A stretch of 64,000 nucleotides of DNA from an uncultured Collinsella sp. (GCA_900554645.1 USIE01000002.1:1-64000), one strand, 5' to 3'. Counted from the stretch's first letter, positions 15,775 to 24,661 are shown. Program-made: numbers and translations. Notes: generated by a model not told the origin, from the letters alone.

Positions 15775-17028
15775 ATGCCCGTTATAAAACCCATAGCCGG
15801 GCACACCAGCGTTCGCGGCGTCTCCGACTACCTCCAGAAGGACGGCCGCGCCCTGGCCGTCGACCTGTACAACCTCTCGTGGGACGAGGAGCGAGACGCG
15901 GAGCTCGACCCCGATTTGAAGCAGGACGTCGACTGGGCGGCCGAGATGGACCTCACCCGCATCGCCAACGGCAACGACACCCCATGGCGCGGCAAGCGCG
16001 CGCGAACATACATGCACTTCATCGTCTCCCCCGACCCGAAAGACAAGGTGACGCTCCCACAGCTGCGGGAGCTGACGAGGGCCTGGGTCCGCGAGAACTG
16101 GGACGACTACGAGTGCGCCGCCGTGTTCCACGACGACAACGCCAACGAGGTCATGCACGCCCACGTGGTGGTTAACAACACAAACCTCGCCACAGGAAAC
16201 CGATTCCAGAACCCCGACCCGCGGAAGATGCAGGCCTCGATCCAACGGCTCGCCGAAGAACGCGGCTTGAGCTTCTTCGTCGGCGTCTCAGACGAAGAGA
16301 AGCGGCGGTCGGCCGCGAAGGGCAGGGCGGCTCCGAAGACCAGGCAGGCCGTCTACGTCAGGAGGGCCGAGCGCGAGATAGCCGGGAAGGGCGGCTACTC
16401 GTGGGTGGCCGACATCCGCAATCGCGTAACGATCGCGAAGAGGGCGGCGGAAACGCCGGGCGAATACCTGCAGATCCTCGGCTTGATGGGCGTCGACGTC
16501 AGCGAAGCCTCAAGGAAGGGCGGCCGCTCGGATTGGCTCTACTCGATGGCGGAAGACCCGTCGAAAAGGATCCGCGGGGAGAACCTCGGCCTCGCCTACG
16601 GGCGCAAGGCCGTCGAAGGCGCCCTGAAGGGCAGCACGGCGATCGACCCCGGTCAAATCGCGGCCATCGCAGCGAAGGCGGTCGAGGTAAAGGACTACGC
16701 GCAGCTGGAGAACATGGCGACGGCGCTCGAGCTCTGCTCGAGGTACGGCATCCGCTGCATGGCCGACTTCGGCAGCCGCATCGCAGCTATGGAGCGCAGG
16801 GGCGACGACAGGGCGGCGAGCGAGCTGCGCCACGCAGAGGAGACCACCGAGGAACTGAGGCTGCTGCCCGCCAAAGCGGCGAAAGCAAGACCACGAACCG
16901 CCATGGACCAGTACGCCTGGCAAAGACAGCGCGCCGACGCCTCCGCGCGCGCAGGCGAGCAGGCGGCTCGCCTGCGGCAGATCCAGCAGGAGCAGCAGCG
17001 AAGCGACAGGGACAGGAGAGCGAGATGA
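15775..17028 (+). CDS. MOBP-type relaxase
   Basis: A 417-residue relaxase/mobilisation nuclease. Near the N-terminus Tyr in GVSDYLQKDGRA is the likely nucleophile region. The metal-binding motif is HDDNANEVMHAHVVVNNTN, the HxD...HxH pattern of the family, at about residue 120-140. The C-terminal half is helical and probably contacts the coupling protein. It nicks oriT, stays on the 5' end and is pumped by VirD4. I chose ATG at 15775; GTG at 15766 is also in frame. The next gene overlaps the stop by ATGA. Confidence 0.88.
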   Translation: MPVIKPIAGHTSVRGVSDYLQKDGRALAVDLYNLSWDEERDAELDPDLKQDVDWAAEMDLTRIANGNDTPWRGKRARTYMHFIVSPDPKDKVTLPQLRELTRAWVRENWDDYECAAVFHDDNANEVMHAHVVVNNTNLATGNRFQNPDPRKMQASIQRLAEERGLSFFVGVSDEEKRRSAAKGRAAPKTRQAVYVRRAEREIAGKGGYSWVADIRNRVTIAKRAAETPGEYLQILGLMGVDVSEASRKGGRSDWLYSMAEDPSKRIRGENLGLAYGRKAVEGALKGSTAIDPGQIAAIAAKAVEVKDYAQLENMATALELCSRYGIRCMADFGSRIAAMERRGDDRAASELRHAEETTEELRLLPAKAAKARPRTAMDQYAWQRQRADASARAGEQAARLRQIQQEQQRSDRDRRAR

Positions 17029-17594
17029 TTCTAGAGATGACGTACTCGGATGGCCACCACGAGTGCTTCGACAGCAACAGCCTCACCGGCGGCGCCGTGT
17101 TCGGCAGGGCGAACATCCTCACGGAGTTCGACGTCGTTTGGGAGGAGGGCGAAGACGGGCAACACCTGGTCGTCTACGAGCACCATATGGAGGAATCGGC
17201 ACCGAGCGACGACGAGGCGTCGGCGAATGCCGAGCGAATCCGCGGGCCCAGGCTCAAGCTCATCGACTCCAGCGAGGTGCCGGGCATCGAGAGCGTTTCC
17301 CTGGACGGCCGGCTCTTAACCTGGTCCCAGGGCGGGTGCCTGGTGGATGCCGCCAAGTTCGAGCTGGCGTGCATGAAGTGGTACTCGGGCCCCATGGGCG
17401 CCGGCGCCAACGCCAAGGCCGTCGCGCTGTTCAGGTACCTGGAGCGGGCCCGCCCCGAGCTCGCCAGCGACGAGGCCGAGATATGCCCGCTGTTCGGCTA
17501 CCCGGTTGCCGCCTTCAGGGAGGCCGAGGACGAGGAAATGGCCCAGGCAGGCGGCGCAGATTGCGGGGAGGAAGGTTTCGATGAAATGGATTAA
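17025..17594 (+). CDS. Conserved-looking ICE protein of unknown function
   Basis: A 189-residue acidic protein beginning MILEMTYSDGHHECFDSNSL, with no motif I can assign to a named fold. The N-terminal 60 residues look like a small beta-rich domain; the C-terminal part has a patch FELACMKWYSGPMG and ends in an acidic tail. It is coupled to the relaxase by an ATGA overlap, so it may act in relaxosome function or regulation. A short downstream reading frame overlaps its 3' end. Confidence 0.6.
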   Translation: MILEMTYSDGHHECFDSNSLTGGAVFGRANILTEFDVVWEEGEDGQHLVVYEHHMEESAPSDDEASANAERIRGPRLKLIDSSEVPGIESVSLDGRLLTWSQGGCLVDAAKFELACMKWYSGPMGAGANAKAVALFRYLERARPELASDEAEICPLFGYPVAAFREAEDEEMAQAGGADCGEEGFDEMD

Positions 17595-17664
17595 ACGGGC
17601 CATCGTCGCCACAGGGGCGTTCCTCGCATGGCTCTTCCGAGCCGTATTCAGATGGTTCATGTGA
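17581..17664 (+). CDS. 27-residue basic membrane-like peptide
   Basis: A short open frame, MKWIKRAIVATGAFLAWLFR followed by AVFRWFM. It starts at ATG 17581 inside the last codons of the preceding gene in another frame. A strong GGAGGAAGG lies five bases upstream, better than many neighbours have. The peptide is basic and amphipathic with Trp/Phe-rich hydrophobic stretches, like small membrane peptides or type I toxins. Translation is predicted only from the Shine-Dalgarno and composition. Confidence 0.4.
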   Translation: MKWIKRAIVATGAFLAWLFRAVFRWFM

Positions 17665-17711
17665 GGCGGCGCTGCGCGAACGCCCGCTAACGTCATCGCG
17701 TGCAGCGCCCC

Positions 17712-17748
17712 GGCGCTCACCTATCGGACCTGTCGGGGAGGCGCGGCG
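17712..17748 (-). repeat. Repeat copy at the end of the transfer operon
   Basis: About 37 bases covering the last codons and stop of the ArdC-like gene. Read on the minus strand (CGCCGCGCCTC, then AGGTCCGA and AGGTGAGCGCC) they match 34550-34586 read on the plus strand with about five differences. The two copies therefore form an inverted pair bracketing the transfer operon. Confidence 0.6.
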
Positions 17749-18769
17749 CGTGGTCGTCGCGGGCGGACGCCCTCCTTGCGATGGCCGCGCGCTCGGACAG
17801 GCTCCTGCAGGCTGCGTCCGGCTTGTGCTCGAGGGCGCGGACGCGCTCGAGCCCTTCTGATTCACGGTTCTCGGCCATCTTCTGCTCCATGCTGCCGATG
17901 ATGCCATGGGCAGCGCCGCGTATCTCGTCGAGCGAGGCCCTCAGCTCGGAGAGGTCCTTGCCCTCGCTCCACCCGGCCACGTACCCGAAGCTGTAGTCGC
18001 CGGTGTCGAGCCCAAGCCAGCTCGAGACGATGAAGGCGACGCTCTCGGCCTGGACCTCGCGAGTCGCACGGCCCGGCAGGGCGGGCCCCTCCCCTTCCGA
18101 CCCGGAATCGTGCATGACGCTGTGGGCGAGCTCGTGGATGGCGGTCTTGAGGGTCTGCGCTTGGGACATGCCCTTCTGGATCACGATGCGCTTGGGCTCG
18201 GACCTCGAGAAGAATCCCTTCGCGCCGCCCGGGATGTCCTCGAACGAAACGGGGTACCTGCTGACTTCCGAGACGGCGCGCATGGCGGCCTCGTACCGGG
18301 CGACGCCGCCCGTCAGCTCGTCGACCCCCAAGGCAGGCAGCTCCCTTCCCTCGGTCTGGCTCACGTCGAACACGGTGGCCAGGCGGAAGCCCGCGAGCCT
18401 GCGCCTGGGCCCATCTCCGGCGCTGCCGTCAAGCGCTTCGCCGACGTCGTCGCCCTCCCCTTTCACCATGACCACGACCGGGCTGAGGATTCTCATGCCG
18501 CGCTCGCCCTTCCTCACCTGCCTGCCGAACTTGTCCTGCCAGGCCCGATAGCCCGCTACCAGCGTCGCGTCCGGGCGTTGCATCGCGATGAGCAGGCAGT
18601 TGTTGGCGCTGTAGCTGTGGAATCGCGACATGACGGCAAGGTAGCGGCGATACCTTGCCGACTCGAAGACGCCCCTCACGCCCTCCTCGAGGCGCTCCAT
18701 GGTCCGCCTGAGCTCCTCGTCGCGCTTCGCTGCGGCCTCGGCGCCGCCTCTTGCCTTGCCTTTTGCCAT
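17717..18769 (-). CDS. ArdC-like antirestriction protein with zincin domain
   Basis: A 350-residue protein. The N-terminal ArdC-type ssDNA-binding domain is recognisable in YLAVMSRFHSYSANNCLLIA and WQDKFGRQVRKGERGMRILS. The middle holds a gluzincin motif, TAIHELAHSVMHD (HExxH-like HELAH), and further C-terminal acidic residues as possible third ligand. ArdC proteins protect incoming single-stranded DNA during conjugation. It is the last gene of the long minus-strand transfer operon, an unusual position for a protein wanted early after transfer. Its 3' end lies in an inverted repeat shared with 34.55 kb. Confidence 0.85.
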   Translation of the reverse strand: MAKGKARGGAEAAAKRDEELRRTMERLEEGVRGVFESARYRRYLAVMSRFHSYSANNCLLIAMQRPDATLVAGYRAWQDKFGRQVRKGERGMRILSPVVVMVKGEGDDVGEALDGSAGDGPRRRLAGFRLATVFDVSQTEGRELPALGVDELTGGVARYEAAMRAVSEVSRYPVSFEDIPGGAKGFFSRSEPKRIVIQKGMSQAQTLKTAIHELAHSVMHDSGSEGEGPALPGRATREVQAESVAFIVSSWLGLDTGDYSFGYVAGWSEGKDLSELRASLDEIRGAAHGIIGSMEQKMAENRESEGLERVRALEHKPDAACRSLSERAAIARRASARDDHAPRLPDRSDR

Positions 18770-18869
18770 CGATCTCGCCTTTCACGTGCGGACTTCCATG
18801 ATTCACATCGCACGCGCCCGTGCTTCGTGCGACAGGCGCGCATCGGCGCCGAACGCGCCCACCCCTGCA

Positions 18870-19637
18870 TCACCCGAGCGCGTCGACGGCGCATATCACC
18901 AGCGTGCGCTCGTTGCCCCAGCGGTTATAGCTGCAGGTGCAGAGGGTGACGACGCTTTTCACGGACGAGAAGTCGAAGCCCTCTCCGACGAGACTCAGGT
19001 CGGCGTCGGCCACGACCCGGGCAAGCCATTGCGCATGCTCGGCGTCGTCGGTGAACTCAACCTTGGCGCCCTCGCGGCCGGCATCGACAACGTCGACCGC
19101 AAGCACCCTCAGCCCGGCGTCGCCCTCGGGGGTCTGCAGGATGATCGGGGAATGCCCCTCCGCGTAACCGGCGTCCGAGAAACACGCCAACGCGGAGAAC
19201 ATCGTGCCGTCGTTGAGATGGTGGCCGAACACCAGGGCGTTGCCGGCGCCCAGCAGGCCATCATCTGCGCACTTCCAGTGCAGGTAGGGCACGCCGTGGT
19301 AGTTCCAGCCGCCGTACACGTCGTAGCGGAGGTAGTGGTCGGGGTCGCCCTCATGGGCCTGGACGATCGGGTAGTCGATGCCGGCGCCCGGCACGGTGAC
19401 CCATCCGATGATGTCCGGGTTGACGCCCTGCCAGTAGCCCCAGTCGACGCCCCCGGAGCCGTCGTTTTCTCCGGCCGCCTCGTCTTCGGCGCCGATTGCC
19501 TCGACCCCGCTCGGATCGGGATCGAGGTTGCTCGCCCTCTCGGTCAGCCAGGCCATGGACGACAGCACGCCCACGGCCCCCAAGGCGAGCGCTGCGGCGA
19601 GGACGAGGGCGATGCGCGATTTGGCCTTGCCCCTCAT
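18870..19637 (-). CDS. Class B sortase
   Basis: A 255-residue sortase with an N-terminal signal-anchor (IALVLAAALALGAVGVL). The class B features are NPDIIGWVTVPGAGIDYPIV, the catalytic His in VFGHHLNDGTMF, Cys in VVTLCTCSY and Arg in NRWGNERTLV. Sortase B enzymes attach a small set of surface proteins to the wall or polymerise pilins. The VaFE-repeat adhesin immediately upstream, ending in LDKTG, is the obvious substrate. Its ATG overlaps the stop of a 36-residue frame that precedes it. Confidence 0.93.
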   Translation of the reverse strand: MRGKAKSRIALVLAAALALGAVGVLSSMAWLTERASNLDPDPSGVEAIGAEDEAAGENDGSGGVDWGYWQGVNPDIIGWVTVPGAGIDYPIVQAHEGDPDHYLRYDVYGGWNYHGVPYLHWKCADDGLLGAGNALVFGHHLNDGTMFSALACFSDAGYAEGHSPIILQTPEGDAGLRVLAVDVVDAGREGAKVEFTDDAEHAQWLARVVADADLSLVGEGFDFSSVKSVVTLCTCSYNRWGNERTLVICAVDALG

Positions 19638-19744
19638 CGATGCCCGCCATCGGAGCGCTTGCCGCCGCTTCCCGTCTTCTCCAACGCTCCCGCGACGTCC
19701 TCGATGCCGGATTCTCGGGTGGTTCCTTCCATGGTTTCCTCCAT
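19634..19744 (-). CDS. 36-residue frame coupled to the sortase gene
   Basis: A short frame, MEETMEGTTRESGIEDVAGA then a Gly/Lys-rich end, whose TGA overlaps the sortase ATG. Coupling by overlap is common in this operon, which favours translation, but there is no clear Shine-Dalgarno and no homology I recognise. It could be a leader that tunes sortase translation. Confidence 0.3.
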   Translation of the reverse strand: MEETMEGTTRESGIEDVAGALEKTGSGGKRSDGGHR

Positions 19745-19751
19745 ATCCACA

Positions 19752-19778
19752 AGGAAGGCGGCCCGAGGCCGCCTTCCT
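19752..19778 (-). terminator. Hairpin between adhesin and sortase genes
   Basis: Perfect 12-bp arms AGGAAGGCGGCC and GGCCGCCTTCCT with a 3-base loop, 21 bases after the adhesin stop. There is no strong T-run on the minus strand, so it may attenuate rather than fully stop transcription, giving more adhesin than sortase. Confidence 0.45.
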
Positions 19779-19799
19779 GCTTTCGAGCGGGCGTCGGCC

Positions 19800-22700
19800 T
19801 TAGGCCTCGCGCTCCGCCGCTTCCTCTCCGTGCCCGTGGTCGTCGGGCTCAGGGTCGTCGGGGTTGCGTCTCTGCAAGCCGTATGCAGCGAGTGCCAAGG
19901 CAGCCGCGAGGGCCATACCGGCGCCCAGCATATAGGGCATGAGGTCCACGCCGGTCTTGTCCAGCTTCTCGCCTGGCGCATCGGGAACTTCGGGGGTGTC
20001 GGGGTTGTCGACCACCACCGTCTGGCCTTCGTCGTCGACGTCCTCGTGGACGGCGACGACGTTGCCCTTGGCATCGAGACAGCGCTCGAAGGCCACGAGG
20101 GCCGCTCCCTCCTCGAGATGGGACGCGTCGAACTCGAAGGCGACCTCCACAATGCCCTCGGCCGCCTGGGGGGCGAACTCGGCGGTGGCGGTCACGGGAT
20201 TGCCTCCGGCATCGACCAGCGTCTCGCCGGTCGACTTGTCGATGAGCGTGCCGTTTGCGGTGTAGGTCTCGCCAGGGACAAGGCCCTTGTACTCCACGGT
20301 GTCGACGAGCTTCACCTTGCCGTTGGCAACGACTTGGTCGCCATCCTCGGCGTCGGTGAGCTTCGTGCCTATCTCGACGACGGTGACGGTTTGCCCCTCG
20401 TCGGAAAGGTCCTCGTGTGCTGCGAGCTGCGCGCCGGCGGCGAAGAGCTTCTCGAACACCACGACGCCCTTACCGCCCAAGCCGGTGCCGTCGAATGCGA
20501 GCTCCACCGCCTGGACGCCGTCGGCTTCGTCGGGGGCGAACGTTGCGGTTCCGGCAACCTGCTTGCCGCCGACGGTCACGGGGTCGCCGGTCTCGGCATC
20601 CATCAGCGCAGCCTCGAGCGTGTACTCGACGCCGGGGGTCAGTCCCTCGTATGCGACCTCGTCGACGATGGTGATGTCGACACCGGTGACGAGCTTGTCG
20701 CCGTCCGCTTTGTCGGTCGCCGTGGTGCCGATGCCCACGAGGTGAACGGTCTGCCCCTCATCATCGATGTCGGCATGGACCGCCACCTCCACGCCGCCCG
20801 ACACCAGGGATTCGAAGGCCACGACGTCCTCACCCGCCAGCAGGCTCCCGTCGAAGGCGAATTGAAGCTCCACCTCGCCGGAGCGCTGCTTGGGCCTAAA
20901 GGTCTTGCTCGCGGTCACGGGGTTGCCATCAGCACCGACGAGCGCCTCGCCGGTGGATTTGAGCATGAGGGTGCCCGTGACGGTGTACTCGGTGCCGTCG
21001 GTCTTGAGGTTCTCGTAGTACACGGTGTCTGACAGTGTGACTTCGCCAGAGACTTGAGCCACATGGTCGCCGTCGGACGCGTCCGTGGCCTCGGTCTGGA
21101 CCTTGGGACCCTCCTTGTCGTCGAGGCTCATCCACACCGCCTTGGCGGCGGAGGAGTCGCGCTCGATGACGAACGTCTTCTTGATCAGGTCGTAGCCCTC
21201 GTTGGCGTCGCTGCGCAGCTCCTCGAGCGTGTACTTGCCGAAGGGCAGCGCTGCCAGACCGTCGTCGACTTCGGCGACGGAGCCGTCCTCGCCGAGGGAG
21301 AACCACACGCCCGCCTTGGGGTCCATGTCCGAGGCGTTGACTGCCCCGACGCCCAGCAGCCGGTCGTTGCCGTTGGTGTTGGCGCTGTGCTTGTTCCAGG
21401 AGGACGCCGTGGAGACGTTGCCGTTCTTGTCGGTCACGACAACATGGGCCTCGCCCGTCGCCTCGTTGGTCACCTTGAAGGCGACCTGCAGGGACTCGTT
21501 GGTGTCCTCGGCCATCTTCGCTATCTCGAGGTCGTTGCGGATGACCTGGTCGAAGAACTCGAGCTCGCCGCCGCCCGAGGAGGCCTTTGCGATGGCGCCG
21601 TTCTCGCGGACCTGGAACGTCTTGGGCTCGCCGTCGGTCAGCAGGTAGGAGTCGTTGCTCTTGGTCTCTCGGATCGCGTAGGTGCCGTAGGGCAGCGCGT
21701 CGGCGGCGGTCTGCGCGGTGTAGGCGCCCGCCTCCTCGTTCCACGCCGTGGTCACGGTGGCCACCGTCTCGCCAGGCTCGAACCACTCGCCGCCGACCAG
21801 CACCTTAGCCGCCGACTCGTTGGTTATGGCGAACTCGATGCCGGAGAGCGTGGAGCCGCAGCCCAACGCACCGTGGGAGTCGCCGCCCAGAGCCTCGGAC
21901 TTGCCGAGCTCCCTGTCGGACTTCGTGACCTGCACGCCGCCGCGGGCGACGTCGTCCTTGCAGGGGCCGCCCGTCAGGTCGACGACCTCGCCGTTCTCCT
22001 TGATCTTCGCCGTCTTCGACCAATCCGAGGCGAGGTACCCCTCGGGGGCCTGCGACTCGACGACCTTGTAGACGCCGCACGGCAGGTCGCCTGACCCGGT
22101 GGCGGCCACGTACGCCTTCGCCGCAGCGTCCCACTCTGCCTCGATGGTTTTCACGACCTCGCCGTCGCCGTAGGACCTTCCGTCGACCAGCGCGCTCTTT
22201 CCGGAGGCGTTGACGATATCGAACCTCGCTCCGGCGAGGCTGGCGTCGCCCTGGGGCGCGCTGCCTGCCTGCGAGTCTTCCTTGGCGACCTTGAGGCCTC
22301 CCGTCTTCCAGGTGAAGCTCATGAGCACCTGCGTCGCGGAGCCGGTCTTCACCGAGAAGGCCTCAAAGCCCGTGGACACCTCGTCCGCACGGTTCTTTAC
22401 CTTGGACCAGGTGTCGCCGAGGAGCTCGTCCTTGGCCCACTTCTCGAACTGCGCGTTGGTCCCGTAAGCCGCCTCGCCGCGCGAGCCCTGGTAGGCGAAC
22501 GACAGCAGTACGTGGCTCGCCACCAGGTACTTATCCTCGCTCCAACCCGTGCCGTCGTACCACCTTTCCGGGAACACGGACTCGTCGAAGCCCGGCGCGC
22601 CGTAGCTGAACCACATCGCGGCGGCCAGGTCGCCGTCGGAGATGCCCGACTTAGAGTAGGTCCCCGGCGCGGGCGTGCCCGCCGCGGGTTCGGCGCAGTA

Positions 22701-22898
22701 GGCCACCTCGCCGTCGGCCCACATGCGCGTCGTGAAGTAGCCGGCGTAGGGGACGTCGTCGCCGACGGTCACCTCGACGGACTCGGAGGCCTGCGCCTGC
22801 ATGGGCGCCGATGCGCACATGCCGACGAGCAGAGCCACGCTCATCATGATCCGAACGATCTTCGACAAGGCGGCGGTCTCTGTTGCTCTCGCTGTCAT
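19800..22898 (-). CDS. VaFE/Cna-B repeat surface adhesin with thioester-like domain
   Basis: A 1032-residue surface protein. It has a signal peptide (IVRIMMSVALLVGMCASAPM, then AQA), an N-terminal TQXA-like thioester domain with Cys in EVAYCAEPAAGTPAPG, then SpaA/Cna-B-type beta domains (SGIEFAITNESAAKVLVGG) with E-box-like ends. Three VaFE-type repeats follow (DTVYYENLKT, DEVAYEGLTP, DTVEYKGLVP). The C-terminus carries LDKTG, a hydrophobic helix and a charged tail, the cell-wall sorting signal. Isopeptide and thioester chemistry is expected from the families, giving a tough covalent adhesin. Inside a transfer operon it probably holds donor and recipient together. ATG 22898 follows GGAGG. Confidence 0.9.
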   Translation of the reverse strand: MTARATETAALSKIVRIMMSVALLVGMCASAPMQAQASESVEVTVGDDVPYAGYFTTRMWADGEVAYCAEPAAGTPAPGTYSKSGISDGDLAAAMWFSYGAPGFDESVFPERWYDGTGWSEDKYLVASHVLLSFAYQGSRGEAAYGTNAQFEKWAKDELLGDTWSKVKNRADEVSTGFEAFSVKTGSATQVLMSFTWKTGGLKVAKEDSQAGSAPQGDASLAGARFDIVNASGKSALVDGRSYGDGEVVKTIEAEWDAAAKAYVAATGSGDLPCGVYKVVESQAPEGYLASDWSKTAKIKENGEVVDLTGGPCKDDVARGGVQVTKSDRELGKSEALGGDSHGALGCGSTLSGIEFAITNESAAKVLVGGEWFEPGETVATVTTAWNEEAGAYTAQTAADALPYGTYAIRETKSNDSYLLTDGEPKTFQVRENGAIAKASSGGGELEFFDQVIRNDLEIAKMAEDTNESLQVAFKVTNEATGEAHVVVTDKNGNVSTASSWNKHSANTNGNDRLLGVGAVNASDMDPKAGVWFSLGEDGSVAEVDDGLAALPFGKYTLEELRSDANEGYDLIKKTFVIERDSSAAKAVWMSLDDKEGPKVQTEATDASDGDHVAQVSGEVTLSDTVYYENLKTDGTEYTVTGTLMLKSTGEALVGADGNPVTASKTFRPKQRSGEVELQFAFDGSLLAGEDVVAFESLVSGGVEVAVHADIDDEGQTVHLVGIGTTATDKADGDKLVTGVDITIVDEVAYEGLTPGVEYTLEAALMDAETGDPVTVGGKQVAGTATFAPDEADGVQAVELAFDGTGLGGKGVVVFEKLFAAGAQLAAHEDLSDEGQTVTVVEIGTKLTDAEDGDQVVANGKVKLVDTVEYKGLVPGETYTANGTLIDKSTGETLVDAGGNPVTATAEFAPQAAEGIVEVAFEFDASHLEEGAALVAFERCLDAKGNVVAVHEDVDDEGQTVVVDNPDTPEVPDAPGEKLDKTGVDLMPYMLGAGMALAAALALAAYGLQRRNPDDPEPDDHGHGEEAAEREA

Positions 22899-22908
22899 GG
22901 CCGCCTCC

Positions 22909-23406
22909 TTAGAACGGGATATCGTCGTGCGCCAGGCCCTGCCGGCGCGGCTGGTCGTCCTGCGCGCGGCCGAGCGCGCCGCGGGTGGCCGCATCGGCCC
23001 GGTCGTGGAGACTTCGCTGCTTCAAGGAGGCGAGGTAGTCCTGCCGCTGCTGGTCCAAGGCGAGGCGAACCTGCTCCGGCATGACCTTGACCGTCTCGCG
23101 CACCTTGCCGCCGTCGGCGTCCAGCACCGGCTTCCCGTCCTCGCCGAGAACGGTCTTCTGCAGCCACACCTCGCGGCCCTTCAGCAACGGGATGTCGCGA
23201 TAGTCCTCCCCCTTGCGCGACTCGTTCACGTACAGCGGGGAGAACTCGAAGAAGCTCACGTCCCGGCCGTCGATCGACGTGCCCCTGGGCATGGTTGCCG
23301 AGTTGAACGTGCGCTGTTCGCCCGTCTCGCGATCCGTGTAGGGGATTCCCTCCCTCACGAAGTTCTTGTGGAGCGTCACGTAGACGCTCTTGCTCTCGTT
23401 AGGCAT
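22909..23406 (-). CDS. Conjugation protein with SSB-type C-terminal tail
   Basis: A 165-residue protein. The N-terminal 110 residues look beta-rich (KSVYVTLHKNFVREG, GREVWLQKTVLGEDGKPV) and could be an OB fold. After a charged, Arg/Gln-rich linker the protein ends LAHDDIPF. DDIPF is the tip of bacterial SSB proteins that recruits replication and repair partners. I infer an element-encoded ssDNA-binding protein for the transferred strand, although the core does not closely match the chromosomal SSB family. It lies 10 bases upstream of the adhesin gene. Confidence 0.6.
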   Translation of the reverse strand: MPNESKSVYVTLHKNFVREGIPYTDRETGEQRTFNSATMPRGTSIDGRDVSFFEFSPLYVNESRKGEDYRDIPLLKGREVWLQKTVLGEDGKPVLDADGGKVRETVKVMPEQVRLALDQQRQDYLASLKQRSLHDRADAATRGALGRAQDDQPRRQGLAHDDIPF

Positions 23407-23564
23407 GCGCCCTTCCTTTCAAAACGGTTCGGGCGGGCCGTGCGGCCCGCCTCGTCGGACGGGCGGCGCGCTCGCGGGCAGAAAGCCCTCCTTCCCGGGA
23501 AAGGTCCGCGGGCGCGCCGCCCTACCCCAAGTCGGGAAAGGCCGCCGTTTGGACAAGGCGCGCC

Positions 23565-23599
23565 GAAAAAAGGGCGGCACGGGAGTCCGTGCCGCCCTT
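23565..23599 (-). terminator. Intrinsic terminator within the transfer operon
   Basis: A perfect 13-bp stem (AAGGGCGGCACGG against CCGTGCCGCCCTT, loop GAGT) followed on the minus strand by TTTTTT. It lies 46 bases after the TrbL/VirB6-like gene and before the SSB-like gene. It should separate the core transfer genes from the adhesin-sortase-ArdC part, unless read through. Confidence 0.8.
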
Positions 23600-23644
23600 G
23601 GCTTCTCTGTGTGGCCAGGCTTTTCGAAGACTCGCGCCCGGCCC

Positions 23645-24652
23645 CTATCCGCCCATGACGTCGCGAGCCCAGGCCCCGCTCTTCACCAGGCTGAGTATCA
23701 GCAGGACGCAGACGGCCAGATACTGCAGCGCGTAGCTCAGGCCTCCGACGACGCTGTCCATCGGCGTGCCCGTGCCGGCGTTCACGGCATCGAGCCCGCC
23801 CAGCACCACGGGAAAGCTTACGAGGATCACGAGGATGATGACGCCCGCCAGGCACACGCTGGCGAAGCTGCGCAGGTACCCGATGCCGATCTGCCTGGTG
23901 TCCTCCAGGCCCATGAGGCTCAACGGTATGGGGCTGAACGCCGCCATCAGGTAGAGCTGGATGGCGCGGGCCCAGCTCACCACAAGCGCCACGATATAGG
24001 CCACCAGTACCACGACCCAGCTGACCAGCGCCACCACGGCCATCCCCAAAAGCGCTGGCACGTCGTCGTCGGTGGTGGTGATGGACACCTTGCCCATGTC
24101 GAGCTCCGCGCCGTTGCCGAAGAGGTCGGTCACCCGCTGGATGGCGATGCGCGTCACCTCGTAGAGCGCCTGCATGAGCTCGAAGGAGTGCTGCACCAGG
24201 AACAGGAACACGGCGAAGAACACCAGCAGGAAGACGACCTCCTTCACCGCCGGCATGCTGGAGCTGCCGTCCATGCGCTGGCTGATCTTGATGAGCTGCA
24301 CGGTGAACACGAAGGAGAGCACCCCGCAGCCGATTGGCAGGATGGCGCTCTCCCACACGCCGTGAACGATGTCGTACATGCTCACGGTGCCGGAGCCGCC
24401 CAGCATGGTCTCGAAGCTGGCGGAGAGCACGCCCTCGGCGCCGATGGACCTGAGCACGTCCACCTGGGCTCCGAAGATCCAGTTGCAGAAGTCCCGCAGC
24501 ATGCCGCAAAGCCACGAGTTGACGGTGTCGGCGATGTCGGCGTGCGCAGGCTGCGGCAGCCAGAGCATCGCCGCGCAGAAGAGCGCGCTGCCCGCGAGCG
24601 AGAGCAGGAACCTCCGCTGCGCAGGCGCCGCCCGTCCGATTCTCTCAAGCAA
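23645..24652 (-). CDS. TrbL/VirB6-like membrane channel component
   Basis: A 335-residue polytopic membrane protein. After an N-terminal hydrophobic segment there is a long loop, then at least five helices (AVKEVVFLLVFFAVFLFLVQ, AVVALVSWVVVLVAYIVALV, VCLAGVIILVILVSFPVVL). The segment RAIQLYLMAAFSPIPLSLMG matches TrbL/VirB6-type proteins of Gram-positive conjugation systems. It should form the inner-membrane path for the DNA-relaxase complex. The start appears to be TTG at 24652, nine bases after the lipoprotein stop. Confidence 0.8.
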   Translation of the reverse strand: MLERIGRAAPAQRRFLLSLAGSALFCAAMLWLPQPAHADIADTVNSWLCGMLRDFCNWIFGAQVDVLRSIGAEGVLSASFETMLGGSGTVSMYDIVHGVWESAILPIGCGVLSFVFTVQLIKISQRMDGSSSMPAVKEVVFLLVFFAVFLFLVQHSFELMQALYEVTRIAIQRVTDLFGNGAELDMGKVSITTTDDDVPALLGMAVVALVSWVVVLVAYIVALVVSWARAIQLYLMAAFSPIPLSLMGLEDTRQIGIGYLRSFASVCLAGVIILVILVSFPVVLGGLDAVNAGTGTPMDSVVGGLSYALQYLAVCVLLILSLVKSGAWARDVMGG

Positions 24653-24661
24653 AGCGACCCC

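Noticed and set aside
18699..21032. 777-codon plus-strand frame opposite the sortase and adhesin genes
   Set aside because: It is antisense to genes with diagnostic motifs on the minus strand and has no recognisable domain or ribosome binding site; a high-GC shadow.
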